This document shows positions 48,441-60,699 of a stretch of 64,000 bases of DNA, one piece after another (the first letter of the stretch is position 1; the number at the start of each line of letters is the position of its first letter). Origin of the DNA: Membranipora membranacea. Its lineage: Eukaryota > Bryozoa > Gymnolaemata > Cheilostomatida > Membraniporidae. The stretch spans positions 6,262,001-6,326,000 of the forward strand of contig OU612075.1 of assembly GCA_914767715.1 (NCBI GenBank), in the 5' to 3' direction. A program made the translations under genes and the position numbers. The notes below the pieces were generated by a model. That model was not told where the DNA came from. It did no database searches and worked only from the letters and a program-made list of their open reading frames with translations.

Positions 48441-51400
48441 ATGGAGTGGTATAGTCTTTGTGTACTACTGACTGCTCTAGCTTCGATCAGCGTCGTCAGC
48501 ACTCAGGTTACTGGATCTGAACCTACAGGTAAGATCAGGGCCGTAGTTAAGAAAAAATGGTAGGGGAGGCAAAAAACTTTGAGGGTGTGAAGTAAAACCG
48601 GCCTCCTAAGCGTTTTAATGGTATAAATAGCAAATGGAAGTCCCATATGACCTGATTTTGACATGGAATATTCAATTATAGCATTTTTAGGCCACATCAT
48701 TCTAGGAGAGGTAGAGTGTCCCTACCTCCCCTAGAACTACGGACCTGGTAAGAGACAGCCAACTGCACCAGCTACAACTTGAAAAAGCTGAAACTTTTTA
48801 TAACCAAGTTCCAATCTTGAATAATAAGCTTACTTTTTACCTGCGTAATTTGTGGTACAAAACTTGTGAGGGCCCGCTTTGCCTATAAATAAACAATAGA
48901 TTTATAGTACCTGTTTGGCTTCATTTCGTAGTTTGGAACAGCAGATTTCATGCTAGCTGGAAACAATGAACTGCATGAACCAAAGTATCAATATTTGACA
49001 AAATTCTTATAAAATGTATTTCTCTTTTACAGTGTTGATAGAATGTACGTCACCCCCGATAGTAGCTAACGCCGCTGTATCCACCACTGGGGAGACTGAG
49101 GGATCGACAGCTGTATATGTGTGTAGTAGTGGGTATGAGCCCAGTGGTAGTATGGAGAAAGTGTGTAGAGCCGGCTCTTGGTCTGCCAGCGGTCCCGAAC
49201 CAAAATGTACCCGTAAGTCAGAATATGTTATACAGGGGGTTCTTTCAATTAGAAAGAGCGATGCTTTACAAAAGCAAGATATCACATCACATCGCCCAAA
49301 ATAATCACTCACTTGGTCTTTCAATTAGAGAAATTTGTTCCCAAATCGCCCATTCAGAATGTTTATAGTTCCATCAATTACTGAGCTATTTGAAATCGAA
49401 AGCCTAGCAGGTATTTTGCGATTTTGGCTGTTTCCAATTGAAAGTCCCTCCAGACTTCTTCATTCTACAACTACATCATTTTCAGTTTTTGTGATAGTTT
49501 CATTGTATTTGTGAGTTGATGGAAGCATTTTATAATGGTGGTAACTTTGGTAAAGGGGAAAAATAATTGGCAATCGATCAATTATATTGTAATTTATTAT
49601 CATTATTTAGATTGGATTGTCAAAATAATCATGATTGATTTGAGTGTAAATATATGTCAAACATATATCATGAGACCTGTTCGTCACAAACGGTCATAAA
49701 TGTTATATTTATAGCCCAATCAAATAGACATCGATAACTTTAATGAAGCCAAAAGCCTACCATTGCCCTGCTTGGCAGATCTACACAAATGATATGCATT
49801 GATTTTAGGCTTCGGATGGTATTGTGAAAAATAATCGGAAAACTAACTCAAAGCTGAATTCCTCAAGACTCAGGTTAACCTCAGAAAATGAATCACCAGT
49901 CAAAACACCAGTCAATTATGTCTGTAATATTGAGAGGTTTAATCAATTTTTTAATGGATATTTTCTTTTTGACAGAATCCAAGTGTCCAAGTCCTCAAAG
50001 GGTGTCCGGTGGAAGCTATCGATCCGTTACTGGAAGGTTAGTTTTGCCATTGTTTGTCAGTTATAGTCTATCTGTTGAGTAATCTTATACAGGAAAAATA
50101 CCAAGCAAGTAGGATATATCAAAAAACCAAGGGAGTTGTCTTGCGTGATATGCACAACTTGCCTGTTGTGAGCTAAAGTTACCCTACATGATTCATATTT
50201 TAGCAAAATTTGCTAGTTAAGGATTAAGAAAAAACACAACTACCTTGCTTTTTGATATCGTTTTGTAATACTTGCCTATAGAGTGGTTAAATTGAAAGAA
50301 ACACCTTGTCCTCACAGAGATACAAACCTGCAGCCTTTAAATGAGAAACCAGAGGGTTCAACAACTTACTAACCAGACAAAAGTACATTTGTTGGTCACC
50401 AAATCTTTCTTCTATGAATTATGTAGCAGTGGGAACAGATTTGCCAAATTAACTCCTCAAGTAGGGAGATGTGACTGCAAGCAGTAAATTGAATTATGGG
50501 CAAACAAATATCACATGTCTTTGCTGGGTGGGCTTCAATCATTTCCTCAAACCCCGGAGCAAGTTTTGTTTGAAGATGATTTGTAGCACATCTGATTTGA
50601 TGTTTTGTGGTAAACATCTGCAAGCTACTGCACACTCCTTTGTCCTTTCATTCTGTAGAAACAATGCAAAACGTGCTCAAAATTGCCCTGTTGGTAAAGG
50701 TTTAATATAAAAAAACCACTTATGAGATGCCCTCAAAGGAATAATCACTGTATACATGAAACCTGTTACCTGCAAAGTTTCTAAATCAAGTTTGATCCAT
50801 TTTGCCAGCTTAGGGTTATCCCCGTTGGCAAAATTCAAACGTTGGCAAAATGAAACAAACTTGATCTACAGAGTTCCTGCATAACCATCTGTTCTGATTG
50901 TTCTGCTTTTCAGCTATACGGTTGGGAGTTTGGTAACTTACACATGTTATAGCGGTTATAAGCTTGCTGAAAACTTAACCAATTCGATTACCTGTCAGTT
51001 GAACAAAACATGGACTCAGCCACTTCCTGCTTGCAACAGTAAGCTACACAGTATTAATACAAATATTATAATAATTATATATATGTATTAATTACATATA
51101 CATATGAATTTAGTATATATTAAATATTAATTAAAAAATATATAATAAATAATATAATATATAAATATTTATATATTAGTCAATTAATTAATATTAAAAA
51201 TATATTAAATATAATTTACTAAATGTATATTATATGAATACAAATATTAATACAAATATGAGCTGTGGGATTGCTGTATCCGATATTCTGAGTTGATGTA
51301 TTGCACATATTGAAAATATGCAGTGTCTTGTTGCGTCGATGCAGGTAACATAGTGCTATCGGTTATCTCTGGAGTTGGATTTAATACTGATTGCAATACT

Positions 51401-54400
51401 CATGACTTCGCTTGATAATCGTAGGAATTCAATTAGTTAATTAGTTTAATACAGAGAGAGACGCCACCATATTTCATGTTTTGTCACACATTTCATCACG
51501 ATGTGATTTTCTTCCTTCTTCAGGGAAAGATTGCGGTGCTGTGACAGAAATAGAGGGAGGAAAGAAACCATCATATACTGAGACTACATACAATTCTCGG
51601 GCTACATTTGAATGTATTGAGGGCTACAAACTGTACTACAATGGTGTAGCCTCAAGTGCAGCAACTAGAACTGTCAGATGTGAGAGTAGCGGTAGCTGGG
51701 GTAGATTACCCGAATGTCGTGGTAAGTGAGCTGATAGGTACAGGCCGGTAGTTCTAGGGAAGGCAGCGAGGCACTGCCTCCCCTAGAAAGCTAAATACAG
51801 TGGCGTAAAACGACTATAATTGAATAATCCACTTCACTATCCGCTCCACTGAAATTGCCATTTGATCAGTATGTTAGATATGCCTTAAGTTTCTTGGGGC
51901 GGAGCTTACAGCACCCCTCCTTGTGAAGCTTCGGACTTGCCTCGGCTTTTTGCCTCCCCTATTTTATTTTCTAAACTACGGCCCTGAGGTATTTTGGATG
52001 GCTATAGCTAGGGCTGGAACGAGTTTCGGACCCTTTCCTGACCCGCATGTTTAGCCTGCTCGGGCCAGTATGGGGTGGAGTCAGGATTTGGATTTGGCTT
52101 TGCTAATCACCCGCTTTCTATGCTAGTTGGTCATTTCATTTACATGACTAAACCGGTCCTGGAAGATAGCCAAAACCCAAAAAAACCCGACCCAGTTCTG
52201 ATTTTGTGAACCCGTTCCAGCCCTAGCTATGGCCAATAAATGCAACTGTCTCATTTACTATGAAAGTATTGTTCATAAACACTACATAAACATTGTAACT
52301 ATACCGATTTGTGTTTTTTTCGTATAGCAAAGGACTGCGGTTATCCAGCCAAAATAGCCAATGCCCAGAGATTTACAGAAGGCAAACACTTGTTTGGGCA
52401 AAGTATTTATTATGAATGTAATCATGGGTATGAGATGGCAGGAAATGCCACCATAACCTGCAAAGCAACTGGATGGACTGCCAAGCCCACCTGTCAGCGT
52501 AAGTATGATATAAGCAGCTCTCACTTTAGACCTAAATATAAACCTTTTTTCTTTCTTATAATGAAACAGATTATGAGGAACAAATATGATGCACTTCACG
52601 CATATGTTACTGAATAAGTGACGATCAACGTCACTGTATATATTGTTTGGCAGACAGGGTACTTGCCATGGTATTACATGATGTTAAATCTGGTGCAAAT
52701 TGATGAACAAATGAACACCCCATCACCATCACCAAAATATAAACCTCTCATTTAGACATCTTTCAAAACGATTAACTGTCATTATAATAACGATGATGAA
52801 GCAGTTACAAGCACAGTTTGGAGTTTGCTATTATTAGATAAAAGCAGGTTGTCATTGTTATTGGCACCTATTAATATAATGACTGTCTTCTTGGATGCGA
52901 CATCCCTACACATCATAAATACTGGTGTACCCTGATGTCACAATAAAATAATGAATAGATACAATGAGTAAATAAAGACAATAAATAGAAAGATAAAAAA
53001 TTAAATAAAAAAATAAGAAAATATGAATATCTAGATACAACAAATAAATAAATATATACAAATAAATGACAAGATTGGCCTGAGCTGGAGATATAGATTT
53101 TAGTTTTGACCACACAAGACTGTGTGCCTAGTACCTATACCATCCCCAGACATGTTTTATGTAATGGCAATCGCATTACCTTTAACCTTAGACCTTTAAC
53201 CTTTAGACCTTTTACATTGCAGGGGCTAAATGCAATGACCCTCCCCCAGTCGAAAATGGATCTCTGAGCAAAATATCCAGAGTTAATACTTATGGAAGCA
53301 CAAACACCTATACCTGCCACACAGGCTATGATCTGATTGGGCCAAAGACTGTTTCCTGTCAGGCTGATGGCTCATGGTCACAACCTCCTGTATGCTCAAG
53401 TGAGTTTTTTTTACTTTATTGGCATCATTTTCATTCAATGAGAATGTTTTACAAAATCAGCCACCACCAGAATGTATATAGAGAGTTCCATCAATGACTG
53501 AGCGATTTGAAAGCAAGAGCCTAGCAGGTATCGCCCACTCACTGAGGGATCAGATTGCGATTTTTGCTGTTTCTAATTAAAAGACCCCCCTGAATTACTC
53601 TCATATGTATTTTCAAGAAAGTACCACCTGACCAGGCATTGGCTGTCTCCCTCTTACCAGCAAAACAAACGAACAGCATTAGTTAGAATTAAAAGAGATT
53701 TTCATATTTCGTTGTAGTCGTCAACTGTAGGGCTCCACCACAAATACATTTTGGCACACACGGTTGGGACCTGACGACGTATAATTCTTACGCCACCTAC
53801 GCTTGCGATGAGGGCTATAAACTCATCGGAACGAGTCAAGTTATGTGCCAGTCAGATGGAACATGGACTGCGGAACCTCAGTGTGAATTACCTCCAGGTG
53901 AGTAACACAGATTATCATTTAAAGTTGTGCTGTATCTATTGAAGTGTGCTGACTTTATTATAAGTAAGCAAGTTTATTGGAACAGCAGACGAATACTAAA
54001 AATAGGCCAATGAAAGAGCCTTTATAATAATGAAATATCTATAAGGTTGTATCTTACATTATCTTTTGACATTATTTCAAAGTGAAACTACCAAATTATT
54101 TAACAAAACAGTAATATTACAGTAACAGAAATGTTGAATAAACATTGCAGTAATACAGATTTTCTTTGAAATGTTGAAAATTTCAAACAAGTTATTTTCG
54201 ACTTTCTGGTAGGAGTTTCAGAGACTTTTTGATAGAGTTGGAAAGCTGAAAAACAGCTTAATTTACATAACAAAGAGAATGAATTTTTGAAAGAATTCCA
54301 GTTAGACCTTTTTTGCTCGTGATTACAAAACACAAGATCTGTATCAGTCTGTATACTGAGAAATAGAAGGCGTGACCGACGTAATCCGCGCCAAGTTTCT

Positions 54401-57400
54401 CTCAGTTTGCAGGCAGGCAAATTCTATTGTCAATTGTGACAGGGGGATTGCAAATAGTAGGTCCTGAAAGATCTATAACTCCAAGATTTAGATTGCCTAG
54501 CCTAGAAAATTTCTCTTGAACTGCTATTAAGCACATTTGTGCTCTCTGAATGGTGTCTTGCATTGTTGGAAAAGGGACCTCTTTCAACAACCACAGACAT
54601 GATTATAAAACAGTAATAATAATAATATGAACTTTATTGAACCGATCAGTGAAGAGAAGCAAATAAGATCATGTTTTACAATGTTTTAAAAACAATGACT
54701 AAGAGACAAGGTAGCGAACAATGAAATGAAGGATGCTACATGCCTATACACAAAAGTGAAAAATAATGTCAGTTGGTCAGGATTTAAAAGTAAAAAATGT
54801 GAAGTTAAAAATATTTATGAAATAGACTTCTAGCTAAGAGCGATGTTCGGCTTGTTGGTCGGGCTTGCTTTTGGTGATATCTGCCTGTGGTGACAATAGG
54901 CAGGTACGAATGTTGCGGATGGCTTACATTGCTACGCAGCTTCTCAATATATCTGAGGCATGTGATGTCAAGGTTGACACATAGCTCATTTAAGTTGAAG
55001 TGCGCTAGCCGATCATCATAATCGTCAAGAGCAGGATGAATGAGTCTTAAGCAAAGCTTTTGGTGGCGCTCAAGCTTTTTCTTTTCTTTGTCGCAGAGGA
55101 ATGGATACCAACTCGGTGCTGCATAGCTTAGTATTGGTAGAACACGAGCCTTGTAAAATAATAACAAACTCTGTGCCCCTACACCAGCTTTCTTCAGACG
55201 AGTTATGGCATGTACCGCGCCTCTTGATTTCTCAATGACTTATTCCACATGCAATCAAACTTTCATGTGGCTGTCGTACGTCACACCCAGTAAAGTTACT
55301 ATTAGCTTATCCTCTATATCGATGTTGTTGATGTTGATAGGCGTTCTGCTTATGGTTTTCTGGAGAGTGAATGAGCAGCATCGAATTTGTTTCACACCAG
55401 CTTGCAGCGAAGCTAGCGGCCGTCTGCAATGGATTGTCTTAAATAATGATGCTTGCATTTTGTGATGTGGAGTTTAAAGTGATGACATCAGCTTTCTTCA
55501 CTACATTATATATGGTAGTGTCATCTGCACATTTGATATGCTCTATTGCTGGGTTGAGGTTGTATACGAAAGCATTCCACAAAAGTGGGCCCAGTATAGT
55601 TCCTTGGAGCACTCCAATGCGGCATGGTTGGTAGTCTGATAGATGTTTTTCAAATTTTACACATTGTTGTCGGTTGGAGAAAAAACTCTGATCTATTCCC
55701 ACCAGATTGGGTTGAAGGTTCAGGTCCAGCAGTTTTCTTACTAATAAGTCGGGCTTCATCCGGTCAAGCGCTTTACTGAAATCCAGTAATAGGGATTGTA
55801 CAGCTAGCGTGTCACGATTGTCAACATTTTTCACTATGTCGGCTGAGAACTTTACCAGTGCGTCTGTTGTACCAATGTTCTTGGTGTATGCAAACTGATG
55901 GTGTAGTACTGGAAGCTCTAGTTTGATGCTGGATGACAGTATACTCTCAGTGATTTTTCCGATGTGGAAAAGCAAGGATATTGGACGTAACTCTTTGAAA
56001 GTCTTAGGTGATTTGACCTTGTTTAGCGGCAATACCTCAGCCTGTTTCCAGTAGTCTGGAAATTCACCGGTATGAAAAACTTTGTTGATGATATGAGCTA
56101 TGGGTTCGCTTAGCACATGGGAGTTATTACAAGATATCCAGCATGGGTAGTCATAGGAGTTTGTTGCTTTGTGTGTTTTTATTTTTGACAGATGGTGGTA
56201 TACCTCCAATGGTGTTATTTCAGGTATGTCTATGTGGCTGGCAGGCAAACTAGGGAAATGGAGAGTTGCATTATCATGATCTTGCAGATAAAAGGTGTTG
56301 AGTTGATCGACGAAATCAGGAATTGTGAGCAATTGGTCATTCATACACACTAAAGGGGTATTCATAGAGTTCGCCTGTTTCTCTCCAGTCAATTCTTTGA
56401 TGTTATGCCACTATCGCTTACTCCCGTGAAGTGTGTTATTGATTTTATCATTTGTTCTGTCGGCGAGCCGCTGTTTTAGTTGTGATGAGAGTTGTTGAGA
56501 CAGAAACTTCCATACTGGGTTCTTTTTTCGGTAGGCTCTGATTTTCGCACGTCTTAGCTTTCTGATCAGCGGTAATGTCAGCACAGGTTTGTTGCGAGGC
56601 ACCCTGATACGCTTCAGTGGGCAATGTTTCTCAAACACTGATTTGACCTTGTAGAGGCCTTGCAGCCCACAGGGCCGTAGTGTAGAAATAATGGTAGGGG
56701 AGGCAAAAGTTTGGGGCAAGTCAGAAGCATCACCAGTAAGCTCCTTCCCAAGAAATTCGAGGTATATAATAAGTAAATGGAAATTCCAGAGGAGCTGATT
56801 CAAGCATTCAATTATAGTGTTTTAGGCCACTGTATTTAGTTTTCTAGGAGAGACAGTGCCTCCCTGCCTCCCCTAGAACTACAGGCCTGGCCCATATTCT
56901 CAACTCCGGATCTAAGACTGTTGTCGCTATGTGGCATGAAGTTGAACACAAGATAAGTGCCATGAAGTTGGCAATGGGTACCACTTCGTTCCATCAATCC
57001 TTACAATTATAAATAAAACACATACAGATGTTTGCCATTAAAGCCTTTCGGCGTGACTTTGACACCAACTTTGCTTGGTTGACAGCTGATCAATATTTTG
57101 GACGTCATTCTCTAGAAGTGATTTCATTGTTTTGCAGCAATCAATTTATTTTGCAACATCATGAAACCTGATAAATCAAATTACTAAAAATAATTGTTGG
57201 GCTTTTCGTTTATCTCCTTCTGATTGGACAATAGTGATCAAACATTTTCTGGTCCACCAAAGTATTTCAGGATGACAATGACATTTCCTTGCCAGTTTCC
57301 TGATAGTTTCCTCATGACCAACAGCCAAAAGAATTTAGTTACTTTGTTATGCTATTGACATTCAACTGATTCATACATTTTGGCAATACTAATTTGTATC

Positions 57401-58805
57401 ATTGTGTATCGAATACTTGATGAACCTCATCCAGGACACAAATGTTATTCTAATTATCGGAATTGTTCAGGACACAAATTTTATTATAATCTTTGGAATA
57501 AACAAAAGCAGAAACAGAAACAGAAACTAGCCTACCAAGCTATTGAACATTTTAACTATGCTGTAGTAAATAAAAAATTCTGTCATTTATGCAGCAATGT
57601 TAGGTGAAATTTGATAAACATCATTGATGTATTATAATAATAGTTTTTTTTACAAGTTTTAATGATTTTTACTTTGACACTTTACTCAAAAAAAACTCCA
57701 ATTGATCTAAAATTCTCTAGAATGACTTCTTTATTTGGAGGTAATGGTTAAAATAAAGTCTCAAATATAGTATTAAATTGAGTTAGTCATTTCTTTTTAT
57801 TTAGTTTCATCATCCTAGTTCTGCTTTCCCGAATTTTCAATCATAAAGTGAGACTTTATAGTTATTTGTATTATGTTATACCGAGCTCCAATGATGCACT
57901 GATGTGCCTAGGTTCAGTGACAACCTTATGTGTTCCCATCTTACTTAAAATCCACAGATTGGTAGTCCATCTTGGGATTGCTAATGCCATCATGTAAAAC
58001 TTTTGCCCGTTGTGTATTCATTTTTACCGCTCAAACAGTGTGGTAAATTAAAATTACCAAAATTATTCTTCTGCTACACAATCCATTACTGGGTAATCAT
58101 CATGTAACTCTCGACTCTCTGTTATTTATCAAGGCTCAGAAAAAGATCCAGAGACAGCACCCCAGACTGCTAACGACGGCCAGCAGACGCCGTCATTGGG
58201 CCACTCTCCGGCACTAACAGGACTGGCTATAGCCTGTGCTCTCTTCGCTGTTGTCACCCTTCTCGCACTGACGGCCATTGTGTACAAAATGTTCTTCGCA
58301 AACAAGTAAGTGAGTACCCAGTCTCTTTAAGCTTTACGCCCGTCAAGGTCATTTCATACTTGACAGTTTCAACTTGAGATTGGTTTTGTCATGATTCTCA
58401 ACGCTTTACTGCTTGTCAATTTGCATAACTTTGATTTAAAATGGATACTTGAATGCTGAACACATGGAAAGACTTCCCTTGACAGAAAAATGTATGTTTA
58501 TAGCATGTCTTGCAGTAATTGGCTGTCATCTTGCATACAGTGCAAGAGAGAAATTGTCGGCATGATTATGAAGTTATTCTAGTGGACAAGTTTTCACCAC
58601 ATCTTAAAATAAATGCCTGGCCTGGATAGCGAGGTCACTCTAATTAACTTTCACCAAAAATTGATGTGCATTCGGAATTGTCTACCTACTAGGAATGAGG
58701 AGACAATTCAGGCTAAAATGAATCATTTTTTGTTTCAGGGGATCTAAGCCTTTCTCTCACACCTCCTTTAAGAATGGTGATGATACTGTGAGCTCCAATA
58801 TATAA
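48441..58805 (+). CDS. Type I membrane protein with six sushi/CCP domains, 10 exons
   Basis: Exons: 48441-48528, 49033-49212, 49976-50036, 50914-51038, 51524-51721, 52328-52498, 53223-53399, 53718-53897, 58134-58305 and 58739-58805. Phases agree throughout: 472 residues. Exon 1 is a signal peptide (MEWYSLCVLLTALASISVVS). Each CCP has four Cys, a Gly-Tyr pair and a Trp before the last Cys. CCP1 and CCP3-6 are single 1-1 phase exons; CCP2 is split by a phase-2 intron, as in vertebrate complement regulators. Exon 9 has a Thr/Pro/Gln-rich stalk and the membrane span (421-443), then YKMFFANK. The tail ends SSNI, a class I PDZ-type terminus. The overall form resembles CD46- or CR2-like complement receptors, but CCP tandems also serve adhesion, so the function is open. 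The start is set by the signal peptide, with a TATA box upstream. Confidence 0.93.
48536..48747 (+). mobile_element. CAGG/CCTG MITE, copy 4, beside the exon 1 donor
   Basis: Begins CAGGGCCGTAGTTAAG 7 bp after the exon 1/intron 1 boundary and ends GAACTACGGACCTG. GGTAAGA occurs on both sides, GGTAAGAT left and GGTAAGAG right, so the donor sequence itself appears duplicated. Confidence 0.85.
50785..50865. mobile_element. Foldback MITE in CCP gene intron 3
   Basis: Arms ATCAAGTTTGATCCATTTTG (from 50785) and the complement ending AACAAACTTGAT at 50865 pair over 23 bp with two mismatches. GTTGGCAAAA is repeated in the loop. Confidence 0.65.
51050..51260. repeat. AT-only low-complexity tract
   Basis: Nearly all A/T (ATATTAATTA, AATATATAAT variants), bordered on both sides by AATACAAATATTA-type sequence (51057 and 51238). 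It lies in intron 4 of the CCP gene. Confidence 0.8.
51741..51986 (-). mobile_element. CAGG/CCTG MITE, copy 5, in CCP intron 5
   Basis: Starts CAGGCCGGTAGTTCTAGG 20 bp after the exon 5 donor and ends CTAAACTACGGCCCTG, with a perfect 5-bp direct repeat AGGTA on both sides (51736-51740, 51987-51991). Confidence 0.9.
52009..52225. mobile_element. hAT-type MITE in CCP intron 5
   Basis: The ends TAGGGCTGGAACG (52009-52021) and CGTTCCAGCCCTA (52213-52225) are perfect inverted repeats. The flanking 8-mers GCTATAGC and GCTATGGC differ at one base, as expected for an 8-bp hAT target-site duplication. The ends resemble those of the 1275-5660 element (TAGGGGTGGAACG). Confidence 0.85.
53410..53470 (-). 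mobile_element. LINE 3'-end fragment in CCP intron 7
   Basis: TACTTTATTGGCAT, TTTCATTC, GAATGTTTTACAA and TCAGCCA match the sequence at 26010-26065, interpreted as a shared LINE 3' terminus on the minus strand. Confidence 0.5.
54600..56669 (-). mobile_element. 5'-truncated LINE (CR1/L2-like) in CCP intron 8
   Basis: On the minus strand: a basic linker (LIRKLRRAKIRAYRKK, from about 56560), an in-frame TAG at 56413-56411, then the reverse transcriptase with LRPISLLFHIGKITE, LLLDFSKALDRM, GVLQGTILGPLLWNAF and the catalytic CADDTTIY. The frame shifts near 55440, two more stops lie near 55230-55255, and the C-terminal part reads ARVLPILSYAAPSWYPFLCD (from about 55145). The 3' end is an (ATT)n-like tail at 54625-54610. 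The endonuclease is missing. It opposes the host gene and lies wholly in the intron. Confidence 0.88.
56670..56889 (+). mobile_element. CAGG/CCTG MITE, copy 6
   Basis: CAGGGCCGTAGTGTAG ... CCCTAGAACTACAGGCCTG flanked by the perfect direct repeat GCCCA (56665-56669 and 56890-56894). It sits at the 5' edge of the LINE. Confidence 0.9.
56895..58133. other. Rest of CCP gene intron 8
   Basis: AT-rich intron sequence with no extra CCP exon that I can see and a short (AAACAG)n stretch near 57505-57525. Confidence 0.5.
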
Positions 58806-58996
58806 CTCAACGGCTGACATATCAATCAACATGTGTCAAATATTAGATATATAAACAAATTATATAAATATATAATTATACTTACCTGGTATTTTGATTT
58901 CGCTACGCTATTTTCGAGACCTCTTTGATTTTTCGGATTCAATCATGTCTTGACTTCAATGGATGATCTGAGTACAAATATAGAGTATATTCTTTG

Positions 58997-59002
58997 AATA
59001 AA
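58997..59002 (+). other. Polyadenylation signal of the CCP gene
   Basis: AATAAA about 190 bp after the stop codon at 58803-58805. Confidence 0.55.
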
Positions 59003-59181
59003 AATATAAACAAATATTTATTTAGTATGCTTTCCTTTCCTTAATTAAACCTTTTCTGAAACCATGAAATTGGGTTTTGGGAAACCGTTTCATTCAGGCC
59101 ATGTCCTCAGTACTTGCCAACATTGGCCAACCAATTTTGTTATTCATCCTTTGAAGTATTGTAAAATAATATAATTTCAAT

Positions 59182-59290
59182 CGAGAGGTCCCATGTTCGT
59201 TTCCCGGTGGATCACGATGGTGTCAGGAAGAGCATCCGACCTCAAATGCTCTTGTGCGACATCAGGTACCAGTCCGTAGTCCCATACTAA
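59182..59290 (+). mobile_element. Possible SINE remnant
   Basis: GGTCCCATGTTCGTTTCCCG resembles a tRNA B-box region, followed by GTGTCAGGAAGAGCATCCGA and GCTCTTGTGCGACATCAGG. There is no second copy in the window, so the assignment is weak. Confidence 0.3.
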
Positions 59291-59704
59291 TACCTAGAAA
59301 AAAAAGCAACACCAAGGGTTCTCACACGGTATCACAAGGTATTGAGACATAAATGGACATGAGAGTTTTCCCTGCTCTAGGATATCAATTTGAAAATACC
59401 CAGTCCATAAGGCAAAGTAATCACTCGCAAAGCAATGGAAGATTCCCATGAGAGTTTCTGAACTTCATCAAAATATCAAATTGAAACAAAAAATAATGAT
59501 ATTCGATTCCCAATTAATAAAAATATTTGGTTCTGGTTTGAAAAAGTGAGTGAGCGTAGTGAGGTTAGTGCGCCGTTCCTTGCTGTTTAGTAAGAAACAG
59601 AAGATTGGGCTGCCCCTAAAGAGGGACGCAAGGTGCCCTAAGTCCTTATACTGACTGAGAATGTGATTCATCCTAGAAAACTAGAATGCATCCTAGAGGT
59701 GAAG

Positions 59705-60020
59705 CCATGGTGGATCTCTTAATCATTAGAGCGCAGCGAGAAGCCAAAATTGTACTGGCACTAATCGGCCATTGGCAGTGACACTTTGATCTTAGCCAAT
59801 AGGCCGAGAATCCGAGAAGCATACAAATGTTAAAGGTAGTGGGTTCGAATTCCACTACAGTCCATCGGCTACTGGGGTTTGGTTGGCCCAATAGTGTGCT
59901 CTGACCTGCCTGCGAACAGAGAGCAACCTGGCGCAGGTATTCCACCCTAGCCCCTATAAGGCAAATAATAATTCACTGCCCATGCTTTGGGATGTTGCGT
60001 GTGATGTGACAACTAATTTT
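59705..60020 (+). mobile_element. tRNA-derived SINE, copy 4
   Basis: A diverged A-box region (TTAATCATTAGAGCGC), then about 90 extra bases, then B box TGGGTTCGAATTCC, TACTGGGGTTTGGTTGGCCC, GACCTGCCTGCGAACAGAGA, CACTGCCCATGCTTTGGGAT and AATTTTAATCAAAC. Same family as 19653-19895. Confidence 0.8.
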
Positions 60021-60264
60021 AATCAAACAAACACAAATAAACATCTAGTACAGTCATGACAACACATATACAAATGTCGTAGCTCCTCAATGAAACATAA
60101 TGTGGGAAATTGTGAAATTGTACACAACTCTCTGATCAGATGACTGATGTAAGATAAATGTTTCGATCAGTTACAAGTTGTCTTCTCTTGACTTTTTCTC
60201 TTGTCGTACCGTGTTAATCAAGACGTATGTTGATTGACCGGGTTAAGATATTTGATTAACATAT

Positions 60265-60521
60265 CAGGGCCGTATTTAGGAAAATGGTAGGGGAGGCAAA
60301 AGTTTATGAGGGTGTGAAGTAACACCAGGTTGGGTACTGTAAGCTCCTCCTGAGCACCCAGTCCCCAGCCATCAAAGCGTTTTAATGATAAAAATAGCAA
60401 ATAGAAGTCCTAAATGAGCTGATTCTGACTTATAGTACTCAATTATAGCATTTTAAGGCCACTCCATTCAGCATTCAAGGGGAGTCAGAGCGTCCCTGCC
60501 TCCCCTAGAACTGTGGGCCTG
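60265..60521 (+). mobile_element. CAGG/CCTG MITE, copy 7
   Basis: CAGGGCCGTATTTAGG ... GCCTCCCCTAGAACTGTGGG then CCTG. The 5-bp flanks do not match, but GATTAACAT occurs on both sides a few bases away. Confidence 0.8.
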
Positions 60522-60699
60522 TTTAAGGTTTTTTCGATTAACATCTGGTATGGTCATTGGAACACTGCATAAGAACCCCCATGAATGCTGCTGAATAAAC
60601 TGAATTCACCAACCACCAACACAACAGGGCTACTCAAGATAGTCACTAAACCCTCCTATCTAGTAAGATAATGATAATAATAATAATAATAACACTAGA

